IMG/VR virus record: IMGVR_UViG_3300035698_027396
Coordinates: 1 to 20,943 of that record
Length of the DNA: 20,943 nt
Source of the DNA: a virus
Strand: one strand, 5' to 3'
Positions 6,291 to 13,750 of the stretch are shown in pieces. Within the stretch, counting starts at the first letter, position 1. Every line of letters starts with the position of its first letter. The position numbers and the translations under genes were made by a program. The notes under the pieces are model-generated. The model did no database searches. It had not been told where the DNA came from and was given only the letters and a program-made list of their open reading frames with translations.

Positions 6291-6661
6291 TGTCGCTGAT
6301 TGAAGATATAATCGAAGTTTCTAGCAAGGAGCTGAAAGAGCAGATCGAACGAATGACAGGCGTCGAATGCTCTCTGCACGAAACAGAATATGGTTTTTGT
6401 GTTGTGTCGAAGACCCTCCAATCACCAGATATTAAAGTTGGTATATCTCCAACCAATATTGGCAGCGTTTCGTATCATGATTCGACAGTGCCAAGAATAT
6501 TTATTGATAAAGATAACGGGATTCTAGTCGAACGCGTCGATGAACGCTTCCAATTCGACGATCCGGATTGCTTTGCGAAAGCGCTACACCGGTTTATAGC
6601 TGTTTATTGCGCCAATAAGCGCATAATTAATAGATTGAAAGATTTCAGGGTGCCAGAATGA
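6290..6661 (+). CDS. Unknown protein, 123 residues
   Basis: I do not recognise this protein. It begins with an amphipathic helix (LIEDIIEVSSKELKEQIERM), followed by a mainly beta middle (YGFCVVSKTL, VPRIFIDKDNGILVERVDE) and a C-terminal helical part (CFAKALHRFIAVYCANKRII). There are no membrane segments and no metal motif. The ATG overlaps the stop of the oxidoreductase-like gene (TGATG) and its own stop overlaps the glycosylase start (ATGA), so it is certainly part of the operon and probably translated by coupling. Confidence 0.75.
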   Translation: MSLIEDIIEVSSKELKEQIERMTGVECSLHETEYGFCVVSKTLQSPDIKVGISPTNIGSVSYHDSTVPRIFIDKDNGILVERVDERFQFDDPDCFAKALHRFIAVYCANKRIINRLKDFRVPE

Positions 6662-7293
6662 GGTGGCACCAAAGAGCATCGATGATGTTGGAGCCGCTTC
6701 GCTCGGTGTGTATGAACTGTACGATGTGTCCGCTTGGTAGGGCGAAGCACGTTCATAACAACAAGCCATTAAAAGAGTATCGCGTATTCAGTACGATGAC
6801 CCCAAGCAAGTTTGTTGTTTTGGGGCAAAATCCTGGATATAATGAATGCGTGCAAGGGAAGGTATTTGTTGGCGATGCGGGTAAGAATCTCAACAAAGAA
6901 ATAGAGAAGCACGGGCTGACTCGTGATTCGTTCTATATTTCAAATGCAGTAAAATGTCATACGCCAAAAAATCGTGCACCGCAATTTGAAGAAGCAAGTG
7001 CTTGCGCCAGTATTCTTCGTCTCGAGTTATCTATCTTGCGTCCGCTTCTAGTCGTCACACTTGGCGCTTCGGCGCTCGATATTATGTGCCCGGGTATTAA
7101 ATTGTCTGAAGGACTCGGCCATGCCGTCGAATCGAAGTCATTCGGCGTCAAGGTGCTGCCGATATATCATCCATCTCCGCGTAATCTCACTATTCAGGCC
7201 AGAAGGAATCGCTTTGAAAAAGATATCCGAATTCTTTGTAAATTAGTGAATAACCTGAAGGATAAATACGAAGGTGTTCTCAAAGACCTTTAA
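6658..7293 (+). CDS. Uracil-DNA glycosylase, 4Fe-4S (family 4/5-like)
   Basis: 211 residues, close to the usual size of the family. Cys18, Cys21 and Cys24 near the N-terminus with Cys100 (NAVKC) and Cys116 offer the four ligands of the iron-sulfur cluster of family 4/5 enzymes. The uracil-pocket motif appears as LGQNPGYNE (residues 55-63; GEAPG in typical family 4), followed by GKVFVGDAGKNL, the ISNAVKCHTPKNRAP segment, a TLGASAL strand and HPSPRN (171-176) as the second active-site motif. The enzyme removes uracil from DNA and starts base excision repair. The changed first motif makes exact substrate preference uncertain. Its presence suggests the phage genome is not uracil-substituted (inference). 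It overlaps the upstream gene as ATGA. Confidence 0.87.
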   Translation: MRWHQRASMMLEPLRSVCMNCTMCPLGRAKHVHNNKPLKEYRVFSTMTPSKFVVLGQNPGYNECVQGKVFVGDAGKNLNKEIEKHGLTRDSFYISNAVKCHTPKNRAPQFEEASACASILRLELSILRPLLVVTLGASALDIMCPGIKLSEGLGHAVESKSFGVKVLPIYHPSPRNLTIQARRNRFEKDIRILCKLVNNLKDKYEGVLKDL

Positions 7294-7495
7294 TATACAA
7301 ATACGCGGGCAGAATTTCCTACTCTCGCCCTACGATGCAATTGACATCAAGTTCAATGGTATATTAATATACACAATAAACGACGACCAGACATTGCAGA
7401 AATTTATAATCTACCAAAAGTGCCATTGTTTATCCGACATATTTCGGAAGCACTGCCCTGACGAGGTTGATGTGAACATTCGGGTCGCCGTATGA
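7274..7495 (+). CDS. Small unknown protein sharing the SPYDxIDIxxNG motif
   Basis: 73 residues from GTG 7274, overlapping the end of the glycosylase gene by 20 bases. There is no convincing ribosome site, so the start is weak. The reason to keep it is the segment SPYDAIDIKFNGILI, which matches SPYDMIDIIVNGEEI at the start of the 5101-5385 protein in 9 of its first 12 positions (SPYD, IDI, NG). The remainder (KCHCLSDIFRKHC) has three Cys. Its last 66 bases overlap the convergent minus-strand gene at 7430-7894. It could be a real divergent paralogue, a remnant, or a chance frame. Confidence 0.42.
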   Translation: MFSKTFNIQIRGQNFLLSPYDAIDIKFNGILIYTINDDQTLQKFIIYQKCHCLSDIFRKHCPDEVDVNIRVAV

Positions 7496-7894
7496 GAACC
7501 TCAGCTTCTCGATCACGTTTTTCTCTTTGCGGAGCGCAACAGCGATCACTGCGTCATCATCATGAAATCGGATTGTGGCAACATTCTCATCTGGTGTTTT
7601 GTTGTCCCAGTCTTCCGACCCAACAGTCCAAAGCGGCTTGACGACGCCTAATTCAAGCAGACCGAGAGTATCAAAAACTTTGTAGCAGAGCTTATCATTT
7701 TTATAGATGCCCATATGGTTTGTGGCATTTGCAAAATACTGGACGTCACGCGCCTCGAGCTCTAGGAGAATCAAGTACCCAAGTATTTGCCCTTCCGACG
7801 CCTCCCCTTTAATTTGGAGCATTTCCATATATTGCTCGGGTATTGATGCCGACACATTGAGCGCTTTATGGCTATTAGTGATACTATATGTCAT
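7430..7894 (-). CDS. Unknown protein, 154 residues
   Basis: Second gene of a two-gene minus-strand unit; its start overlaps the end of the upstream gene by 11 bases. I do not recognise it. Visible parts are a KALNVSASIPEQYMEMLQIKG start, a helical middle with LGYLILLELEARDVQYFA, and a beta-rich end (NVATIRFHDDDAVIAVALRKE). There is no signal peptide, membrane segment or Cys motif. It overlaps the small plus-strand frame 7274-7495 tail to tail. The partner gene looks like a DNA-binding protein, so a regulatory pair is possible but not shown. Confidence 0.65.
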   Translation of the reverse strand: MTYSITNSHKALNVSASIPEQYMEMLQIKGEASEGQILGYLILLELEARDVQYFANATNHMGIYKNDKLCYKVFDTLGLLELGVVKPLWTVGSEDWDNKTPDENVATIRFHDDDAVIAVALRKEKNVIEKLRFSYGDPNVHINLVRAVLPKYVG

Positions 7895-8282
7895 TCCCGA
7901 ATCTCACGAAAAAATAATTGGGCTGTTTCTTGACGGTCTTCTTGCCAAGTGTCCACACATCATCCTTGCGCAAATAATTCCGAAACCTCACTAGAAAGCC
8001 GGACAATTGAGACTTTCCGATACCAATATTCTCCATCAATTCATCTCTCGAAACGTATATATTATCAGTTCCTAGCCTCTCCTCAAAAATAATCCTGAGA
8101 TTGGACATTTTGGTGGCCCACTTATCACGCTCACGTTCGGCTTTGCTTTTTTGCGGCCTCAAACTACTTAATTTGTCGGCGTCTACAATGATCGGTTGGT
8201 CAGTCATCGCACGTATTCGCCCTTCAATGTCAATATTCGAGCCGACCTCGACAATCTCAATCTTCGATTTTTTATCGCTCAT
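7884..8282 (-). CDS. Probable winged-helix-like DNA-binding protein
   Basis: 132 residues. The N-terminal third is charged and probably flexible, with a KSKAERERDKWATKM basic helix. The C-terminal part reads VSRDELMENIGIGKSQLSGF, a plausible helix-turn-helix (ELMENIGI / KSQLSGFLVRFRN), followed by DVWTLGKKTVKKQPNYFFVRF, which could be the wing. That is my structural reading rather than a family match. The gene starts only 11 bases from the divergent plus-strand gene at 8294, with a G-rich stretch (GGGGG) before ATG as a possible ribosome site. It could regulate the surrounding island (inference). Confidence 0.62.
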   Translation of the reverse strand: MSDKKSKIEIVEVGSNIDIEGRIRAMTDQPIIVDADKLSSLRPQKSKAERERDKWATKMSNLRIIFEERLGTDNIYVSRDELMENIGIGKSQLSGFLVRFRNYLRKDDVWTLGKKTVKKQPNYFFVRFGNDI

Positions 8283-8293
8283 GGAGACCCCCG

Positions 8294-8983
8294 ATGAATC
8301 TGTCCTCTAAATGCATCCTGTGCGGCGGCGAAAGCGAGTTAAATACCGCAATGACCGTAAAGCACAATGATGCGTCATATTCTGTATCTGTATGTACAGA
8401 TTGTGAAGACGATGCGACAATGAAGGCTATCAAAGGAAAAATTGATGAGCATGGGAATGCAATGAAAGCATTCCTCGAGCAGGCAGCTGCTCTCGGCATG
8501 GACCCGGCAGTTTTACAGGCGGCAATGACCGGCCAATCGCCTGCCCCGAAACCAGCCCCCCAGGCCGTCGCGGCAGAACCAGAGGTGGCACCGCCCACCG
8601 GCATGAGAACACAAAAAGCTCGTAGACCAAATGCTCCTATACCACCACGGCTACTCGACGAAAATGGCGAACGAGTCGGCAAACAGGAAATCTGGCAGAA
8701 AGAAAATCAGGTTTTGGGCGCGCCTCAATCCGGCGACAATCCTGAAGGCCGTATCCCGATTGTGGTCCCGAAAGTAGAAGTTGGTAATACCGGCACAACC
8801 AGATATACTATTACTAATTTTACAGACGCAGACTTGCAGCGAAGAGCAAAAGGATTGCAGCGCGCCGGCACATCAGAATATCAAATCTGCCGAAAATGTA
8901 ATGGCTCAGGATTGATGGCCCATGGCACCAAAACCATCACGTGCGACCAGCCGAATTGCAACGATGGACTTATATTAGACTAG
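8294..8983 (+). CDS. Protein with two Cys-pair zinc modules joined by a proline/alanine linker
   Basis: 229 residues of unknown function. An N-terminal module has C-x2-C at 7/10 (CILC) and 34/37 (CTDC). After a helix comes a Pro/Ala-rich linker (about 80-105), and the C-terminus has a DnaJ-type zinc module, CRKCNGSG (199/202) and CDQPNC (217/222). Such two-ended zinc proteins usually bind nucleic acid or protein partners. GGAG at 8283-8286 supports the ATG at 8294. It is the only plus-strand gene between two minus-strand groups; its start is 11 bases from the divergent gene and its stop overlaps the convergent 8980-9192 gene by 4 bases, leaving no room for separate promoters or terminators. 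Confidence 0.78.
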   Translation: MNLSSKCILCGGESELNTAMTVKHNDASYSVSVCTDCEDDATMKAIKGKIDEHGNAMKAFLEQAAALGMDPAVLQAAMTGQSPAPKPAPQAVAAEPEVAPPTGMRTQKARRPNAPIPPRLLDENGERVGKQEIWQKENQVLGAPQSGDNPEGRIPIVVPKVEVGNTGTTRYTITNFTDADLQRRAKGLQRAGTSEYQICRKCNGSGLMAHGTKTITCDQPNCNDGLILD

Positions 8984-9192
8984 CGCAGCTCTGACCGCTT
9001 GCGCTCTAGATCAATGATCGGTATTGGGCCCTGCTTCGTGGTCTGCAATTTTGAATGACCACACTTGGCGCATACCCATTTGATGTTGTATTCAATGCCC
9101 TCGGCATGCTTCCCAAGCAACATACTACCGCGATTACATTTTGGACAGTGCATATTGCGTTCTGAATTATCGCGACGAATCTTAATTGTCAT
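8980..9192 (-). CDS. Small zinc-ribbon protein, 70 residues
   Basis: The protein has a classic zinc-ribbon pattern: HCPKCNRGSMLLG, then WVCAKCGH about 25 residues later, flanked by basic residues and ending in a charged tail (ERKRSELR). Zinc ribbons of this size in phages are often small DNA- or RNA polymerase-binding factors, but nothing here fixes the role. Its ATG overlaps the stop of the 9189-9578 gene (ATGA), making it the last gene of the minus-strand run that starts at 10630. It converges with the 8294 gene, overlapping by 4 bases. Confidence 0.72.
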   Translation of the reverse strand: MTIKIRRDNSERNMHCPKCNRGSMLLGKHAEGIEYNIKWVCAKCGHSKLQTTKQGPIPIIDLERKRSELR

Positions 9193-9578
9193 ACGGGCGG
9201 TTTCCCCGCCCTCGTCGGGCGCGGCCGGCGACTTTGGCCGGTCAGCTGACCCTCACTATCGTCCCATGAACCCTTGCGGCTGGTCCCAGATTCTTGGCTG
9301 GCACCATCCGGTGGCATATTGAAGAAATCACGATGCCTGGGATTTCTAGGTGCGCCTGTGCTCACGCCATCAGAACGACCCTTTGGATCACCAGCGTGTG
9401 GTGTTGTGTCATCCGGGGGCTCTGTCTTATTTATAATATCATCAAGAGGAGCATTAGTATCAGCAACGGCTGTTCCTGTCGCTGGGCCGGCGTGCCCGGT
9501 TGCTGCAGTCGGGTTTCTCATCTTCCCGAGGAGCTTCTTTATGTCAGGCACACCTTCATGGAGCTCGTTGAGCCGCAT
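9189..9578 (-). CDS. Low-complexity, probably disordered protein
   Basis: 129 residues from ATG at 9578, chosen because it overlaps the stop of the upstream gene as TAATG; a longer form would need a TTG at 9590. The N-terminus (MRLNELHEGVPDIKKLLGKM) can form a helix. The rest is rich in Gly, Pro, Asp, Thr, Arg and Ala with no hydrophobic core, and the tail is basic (SRRPRPTRAGKPPV). I do not recognise a family. An intrinsically disordered adaptor or nucleic-acid-associated tail is possible. Its stop overlaps the next gene's ATG. Confidence 0.6.
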   Translation of the reverse strand: MRLNELHEGVPDIKKLLGKMRNPTAATGHAGPATGTAVADTNAPLDDIINKTEPPDDTTPHAGDPKGRSDGVSTGAPRNPRHRDFFNMPPDGASQESGTSRKGSWDDSEGQLTGQSRRPRPTRAGKPPV

Positions 9579-10054
9579 TACTTCGGCCAAGGGCCGCCGC
9601 CTGTGTGGGGGTCTTCCTTCTTAGGCGTGCGTTTGTCCGCGTTTCTCGTCATATCAGCGATTTCGGCAATATTAGGGTTCCAGCCGGAATCCTTTTCGCC
9701 AGGTTTCGTTTTTAGTTCATTAATTAATGAATCTACAGCCTTCATGGCCGATTCGATTTCTAATGTCGGGACCGCTCTGTTCTTGAGTTCTGTTTCCATT
9801 GCCAGCTTGAACGTTGGGTGGTCCAAATACTTGTATGAGTGAACCTGATAGAAAGCCGATGTTAATGATTCGAAGAATGGAGACGCCGCTACCTTGACGG
9901 CAAACGAATCATCGATCCCTTCCCACCTGAATTGAGATGTGTGGGAGGTTTCTTCTGGCTCTGCTTTTAACCCGAGGCGAGCTTTTTCTTTTAGATGGCC
10001 CGAAATTGCTTCCAGGATAGCCCGCTCGTCTTTGCTTAGGTTTACCCTTGGCAT
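9578..10054 (-). CDS. Unknown mainly helical protein, 158 residues
   Basis: I do not recognise this protein. It begins MPRVNLSKDERAILEAISGH, then carries a central segment with several aromatics (FFESLTSAFYQVHSYKYLDH), long amphipathic helices (LEIESAMKAVDSLINELK), and a charged, Gly/Pro-rich tail (KKEDPHTGGGPWPK). It has no Cys motif and no membrane segment. It lies in the minus-strand run after a 63-base gap (10055-10117) that contains an inverted repeat, so it may have its own promoter. The next gene starts on its stop codon (TAATG). Confidence 0.65.
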   Translation of the reverse strand: MPRVNLSKDERAILEAISGHLKEKARLGLKAEPEETSHTSQFRWEGIDDSFAVKVAASPFFESLTSAFYQVHSYKYLDHPTFKLAMETELKNRAVPTLEIESAMKAVDSLINELKTKPGEKDSGWNPNIAEIADMTRNADKRTPKKEDPHTGGGPWPK

Positions 10055-10091
10055 TATGTCAATCCCGCTGGTAATATATCACTATTATTAC

Positions 10092-10106
10092 TTTTGCCCG
10101 GCAAAA
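10092..10106. promoter_or_regulatory. Inverted repeat in the minus-strand intergenic gap
   Basis: TTTTGCCCGGCAAAA is a near-perfect 15-base palindrome (arms TTTTGC / GCAAAA). It lies in the 63-base gap between the minus-strand genes ending at 10118 and starting at 10054, about 40 bases before the latter's ATG, with AT-rich sequence on both sides. It could be an operator or a weak hairpin. There is no T-run that would make it a clear terminator. Confidence 0.3.
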
Positions 10107-10117
10107 TGACGATAATA

Positions 10118-10630
10118 CTATGCCTTGTGCCTTGTATGTTTTTTACAAGGTAATTCGATTTTCTTGTCGGTTTTGATACCGCTCGAATACACGCAAGGGC
10201 CCCATCCCTCTACCCAGCATCCTTGATGTCCTGGGTCAGAATTGGTATGGGGGAGTTGTGAGACCCCCAATTTTGGGTTACATCCCATAGCCTCAAATAA
10301 TTGCTTCGGGCAACTGCATACTACTTTGCCCTTGATTCTAACTTTCAGGGATTTATCCAATAATGTTACGACTTCGTCGCAAGTCTTTTTATGGTTGGTG
10401 TATGCGAATCTTTTGTCGAATACGCGGCCACAATGGCATTGGAATTCCTTGACCGCCTTTTTACCATTACAAGTCTTTTTGTGGTTGGTAAGGGCAAATG
10501 CTTTGGTGAATTTTCGCCCACAATCGCATTCCCATTCGGCTTGCTTTGGCCCACTACACGATTTAATATGTAATGTTCTTCCGGATTCAGAATTAAAGTC
10601 AGCCCGATGGCATTTGGGACAAGGTTCCAT
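10118..10630 (-). CDS. Tandem C2HC-type zinc-finger protein
   Basis: 170 residues. Three finger-like units follow each other: CPKCHRADFN...HIKSC, then CDCGRKFTKAFALTNHKKTC, then CHCGRVFDKRFAYTNHKKTC. Each has two Cys, a spacer of about a dozen residues, and His-x3-Cys. Fingers two and three are clear duplicates, also visible in the DNA around 10385-10425 and 10470-10510. The C-terminal half has further Cys (CSCPKQL, GCW, PCKKH) that could form another metal site. The look is like eukaryotic C2H2/C2HC DNA-binding fingers and suggests nucleic-acid binding. Its ATG at 10630 faces the divergent gene at 10663 across 32 bases, and no clear ribosome site is visible. Confidence 0.75.
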   Translation of the reverse strand: MEPCPKCHRADFNSESGRTLHIKSCSGPKQAEWECDCGRKFTKAFALTNHKKTCNGKKAVKEFQCHCGRVFDKRFAYTNHKKTCDEVVTLLDKSLKVRIKGKVVCSCPKQLFEAMGCNPKLGVSQLPHTNSDPGHQGCWVEGWGPCVYSSGIKTDKKIELPCKKHTRHKA

Positions 10631-10662
10631 AAAACTTAGATACGCAGACAGTAGATAAAATA

Positions 10663-11079
10663 GTGACTGAATTCAATAGTCTAGATGTTGTCCAACTAAC
10701 CACGACCAAAAACGTGGAGTTTATGTCCGGTCCTAAAGGCCAGACGCCGAATCCGAATTATTATTGGTCTATTGTTGGGTTTATTGACGGCCAAGCAATA
10801 CTGTCGAAAGAAGGCACAATCATAAAAGCCCCAATGAGTGATATCAGGCGAGTGGGAGAATCCGGCGTAGATCATGTTATGAAGCGCCTCGCGGCAGTCA
10901 ATAAAACCAATTATATCGATGTGGTTAACCATGTATCTCAGATGCTTGAGATATCACCTACACGTATTAAGTCAATTATTAGGCGATATCACATCCCCAA
11001 TCGAGCAACAGATCAAAATCAACTCGAGCGTATAACAGATCGAGTAAAAGAGATATTAGAAGCTTCCGGAGGAATGTAA
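10663..11079 (+). CDS. Unknown protein upstream of recA, with SH3-like N-part and possible helix-turn-helix
   Basis: 138 residues from GTG 10663. The N-terminal part is beta-rich (YYWSIVGFIDGQAILSKEG, then IIKAPMSDIRRV), reminiscent of small barrel domains. The C-terminal half is helical, with YIDVVNHVSQMLEISPTRIK and SIIRRYHIPNR, which could be a helix-turn-helix. I do not recognise a family. It is first in the plus-strand run that contains recA and the helicase; its stop is two bases before the recA start, and the recA ribosome site lies inside its last codons, so the two are probably cotranscribed. Confidence 0.68.
   Translation: MTEFNSLDVVQLTTTKNVEFMSGPKGQTPNPNYYWSIVGFIDGQAILSKEGTIIKAPMSDIRRVGESGVDHVMKRLAAVNKTNYIDVVNHVSQMLEISPTRIKSIIRRYHIPNRATDQNQLERITDRVKEILEASGGM
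11068..11073 (+). promoter_or_regulatory. Strong Shine-Dalgarno site for recA
   Basis: GGAGGA lies 8 bases before GTG 11082, inside the end of the preceding gene. It decides the GTG start of recA and predicts efficient translation. Confidence 0.7.
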
Positions 11080-11081
11080 AA

Positions 11082-12158
11082 GTGGCAGATCGCGAACAGA
11101 GGGCAAAAAAGAAAACCAAAGTTAACATGTCTCTAGATGATGCCATTAAAGCAATCCACAAAGAACACGGTTCCGACGCAATTATGACTGGTAATTATGC
11201 ACGCAAGGACCTCCTCGTCGTACCTACAGGGGCTCTAACGCTTGATTTAGCGCTTGGGATTGGTGGTTATGCTAAGGGGCGCGTGATTGAGATTTATGGG
11301 CCCGAAAGCTGCGGCAAAACGACCATGGGCTCGCACGCCATCGCCAATTGTCAGAAACTTGGGTGGGATGCGGCATTGATTGATATCGAGCATTCATTCG
11401 ACCTACCATATTCTGAGGGCCTCGGCGTCGACATCGAAAAACTGTTCATTTCCCAGCCCTCGAGCGGTGAAGAAGCCATCGATATTGCTGAAAAATTGTG
11501 CTTAGGTGGGATCGACCTAATCGTGATCGACTCGGTTGCGGCACTGACTCCGCAGGCCGAAATTGATGGAGATATGGGCGATAATGTCATGGGTGGTATT
11601 CCCAGAATCATGAGCAAGGGCCTGAGAAAACTTGCCCCGCTCGCCCACAAGAACGATGTGATGATTATCTTCATCAACCAGATCCGAATGAAGATTGGGG
11701 TCATGTTTGGGAGCCCGGAAACTCAACCCGGTGGCCGAGCTTTGAAATTCCATGCTTCGCAACGTATCGACATTAGACGAACTGGCCCGATTAAGGAGGG
11801 CGATGTGGTTGTTGGCCATTCCATCAAGGCCAAGGTCGTTAAGAGCAAATGTGCTGCACCATTCAAAGAGGCCGAATTCGACATCATTTACGGTAGTGGG
11901 ATTGACCAGTCGAAGTGCATTCTTGATTTGGCTGTCGACATGGACTTGGTCGATAAGAAGAGCTCCCATTATACTTTCGACATCGACGGAGAAAAGATCA
12001 AAGCAAACGGCGCTCACGCGGCGGCCAGTTTACTGACGGACCGGCCTGCTTTCCGCGACAGTCTCTACCAAAATATATTAGGCACAAAATTGCCGCACTT
12101 ATCAGCCGATAAGCCGGAAAGATTGGAAGAGCAAGACGATGCCGAACCCAGCGACTAG
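11082..12158 (+). CDS. recA: RecA recombinase
   Basis: 358 residues, the normal size of bacterial RecA (about 350). Walker A is GPESCGKTT (73-81), the catalytic Glu is Glu103 in IDIEHSFD, and Walker B is DLIVID (145-150). Loop L1 is MGDNVMGGIPRIMSKGLRKL and loop L2 starts INQIRMKIGVMFGSPETQPG, nearly identical to bacterial RecA. The acidic tail (LEEQDDAEPSD) is also typical. The protein forms filaments on single-stranded DNA and drives strand exchange; in a phage it would support recombination-dependent replication and repair. Close likeness to cellular RecA rather than to T4 UvsX suggests host-derived ancestry (inference). The GTG start is set by GGAGGA 8 bases upstream. The next gene starts inside its last 20 bases. 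Confidence 0.97.
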   Translation: MADREQRAKKKTKVNMSLDDAIKAIHKEHGSDAIMTGNYARKDLLVVPTGALTLDLALGIGGYAKGRVIEIYGPESCGKTTMGSHAIANCQKLGWDAALIDIEHSFDLPYSEGLGVDIEKLFISQPSSGEEAIDIAEKLCLGGIDLIVIDSVAALTPQAEIDGDMGDNVMGGIPRIMSKGLRKLAPLAHKNDVMIIFINQIRMKIGVMFGSPETQPGGRALKFHASQRIDIRRTGPIKEGDVVVGHSIKAKVVKSKCAAPFKEAEFDIIYGSGIDQSKCILDLAVDMDLVDKKSSHYTFDIDGEKIKANGAHAAASLLTDRPAFRDSLYQNILGTKLPHLSADKPERLEEQDDAEPSD

Positions 12159-12480
12159 CCCTGGATACTCTATAAGTGATGTTGTTTACCTTAGGGCCTC
12201 AGCAGCGTTAGGCTATCTCGAATCATATCGCGTGGACGGAATCGTGTATGATGAGATCACGAGCGCCTGGAAATACCGCATCGACATAACTGCTGCGCAA
12301 GGCGCCGGATTTACGGTTGGGCACACAAATGACTTGCGCGCTGAGCGTATCTTGTATTTCACTGAGTCGGAACTTATGACCGGCTGTGACGCGATGACCC
12401 TGGTTGAGACCAACCTTACATCGAGACTCGCGCGGATACAAGCCCAAATGGTGGAATCTGGTTGTGACCAAACAGGATGA
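12139..12480 (+). CDS. Small beta-rich (SH3-like) phage protein
   Basis: 113 residues. The segment YSISDVVYLRASAALGYLES, followed by YRVDGIVYDEITSAWKYRI, has the alternating pattern of a small beta-barrel, as in phage SH3-like proteins of unknown role. The C-terminus is helical (LVETNLTSRLARIQAQM). It overlaps recA by 20 bases and the helicase start by 17 bases; GGAAGAG about 8 bases upstream supports its ATG. There is no known link between this family and recombination, so position alone should not be used to assign function. Confidence 0.68.
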   Translation: MPNPATSPGYSISDVVYLRASAALGYLESYRVDGIVYDEITSAWKYRIDITAAQGAGFTVGHTNDLRAERILYFTESELMTGCDAMTLVETNLTSRLARIQAQMVESGCDQTG

Positions 12481-13750
12481 AACACCTTTCGAGAATCAAG
12501 AGCACGCAATTGTGGCGCTGGCTCTTGATTCTCCCGATTTCTTCATTTCTGTAATCAATCACATCAAACCCTCGTTGTTTAAGCACTTCGAGACGAAGCT
12601 TATAATCGGCATAATCAATGATGTTTTTGAGCGGCACAATGTTATACCTACGCGAGAAATCGTAAACGCAGAAGTAGCCAGAGTATTAGACACCGACTCA
12701 GACTACAAATCGGTTGAAGCACTCTTACAGCGAAGGTCAGACCCCCGTGAGATCCCGGTCATAAAAGAAACTATTATTGATTGGGCAAAGAAGCAGCAAT
12801 TTGGAATTTTGTATAGCGATGAAGCCCATAAAGCGTGGAAAGCCGGAGACTACGATACTCTGTCCGAAATCGTAGAAAAGGCCCAAAAGATAACAGACGT
12901 CACATTGGACGGTCTTTGGTTTTTCGACCAAACGAGCTATCTGTTTATGAGGGACAAATCCAAGCATTACAGCACTGGATTTCCCTCGCTCGATACATTC
13001 ATGGAGGGCGGCCCGACGAAGCAGGAAGTATTCCTATATATGGGGCCAACAAATAGCGGCAAGAGTCTCTATCTCGTGAACTCGGGAATCCAGGGCGTGA
13101 AGGATGGGTACAAAGTCCTACACGTTACATGCGAAACGTCAAAGCTCAGGATCCAGCAGCGCTATGCCGGCGCGATATCAAACATCCCGATCCGAGAACG
13201 ATTTAACCACCGCCAGGCGGTTGAATCACAGATCTCGAAATTCAAGATGTCCTATACCGGCGACCTCGCAATATTTGAATATCCGCCTGACGAAATTTCA
13301 GTCAACGAAATTCATCAACTCATTTCGACCCTCAAGCGGACCAAGGGCTGGCAACCAGACATTATTGTCATTGATTATCTCGACCTTCTAGTTTCTCGGC
13401 GCGGTCGCAAGGATGATGATGATTATTCACAGCAGAAACGGATCGCGACCGAAATACGCGGTTTGGCCCAAAAAGAGAACGTAGTGATATTCACTGCAAC
13501 CCAAACCAACCGTGGTGGGGCGATCAAGGGCAGCGGAAATATCAAACTAGACAGCATCTCTGAATCATGGGGCAAAGCCTTCGCGCTCGATTATATCGTT
13601 ACAATCAACTTCGATGAGGAAGAACGAGCCCAAGGTGTCAACAGACTATATATAGTTAAAAATAGAAACGGCGACGTTTTCAAGACAATCGCGGTGAGTG
13701 TGAATTATCCCACCACGAAGGCGTTCGAGTCTGAACTCCCAATAATCTAG
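12464..13750 (+). CDS. Replicative DNA helicase, DnaB-like
   Basis: 428 residues from GTG 12464 (a longer form from TTG 12404 is less likely because it would overlap far into the previous gene). The N-terminal domain (QEHAIVALALDSPDFF ... HFETKLIIGIINDVFERHNVIPT) has the helical pattern of the DnaB N-domain. The RecA-like core has Walker A MGPTNSGKS (about 193-201), a segment LHVTCETSKLRI after it, Walker B DIIVIDYLDLL (about 299-309), and the sensor TATQTNR. It unwinds DNA at the fork as a hexamer and usually works with a primase; no primase is visible here. It sits between recA and the polymerase-like gene, consistent with replisome function. Confidence 0.92.
   Translation: MTKQDETPFENQEHAIVALALDSPDFFISVINHIKPSLFKHFETKLIIGIINDVFERHNVIPTREIVNAEVARVLDTDSDYKSVEALLQRRSDPREIPVIKETIIDWAKKQQFGILYSDEAHKAWKAGDYDTLSEIVEKAQKITDVTLDGLWFFDQTSYLFMRDKSKHYSTGFPSLDTFMEGGPTKQEVFLYMGPTNSGKSLYLVNSGIQGVKDGYKVLHVTCETSKLRIQQRYAGAISNIPIRERFNHRQAVESQISKFKMSYTGDLAIFEYPPDEISVNEIHQLISTLKRTKGWQPDIIVIDYLDLLVSRRGRKDDDDYSQQKRIATEIRGLAQKENVVIFTATQTNRGGAIKGSGNIKLDSISESWGKAFALDYIVTINFDEEERAQGVNRLYIVKNRNGDVFKTIAVSVNYPTTKAFESELPII

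Noticed and set aside
9294-9842. Plus-strand 182-residue open frame opposite the minus-strand run
   Set aside because: It has no domain pattern or ribosome site, and the minus-strand frames there are linked by ATGA/TAATG overlaps, which is stronger evidence.
12404-12463. Extra N-terminal 20 residues for the helicase from TTG 12404
   Set aside because: TTG is a poor start with no ribosome site and would extend the overlap with the preceding gene; DnaB-like similarity starts after GTG 12464.
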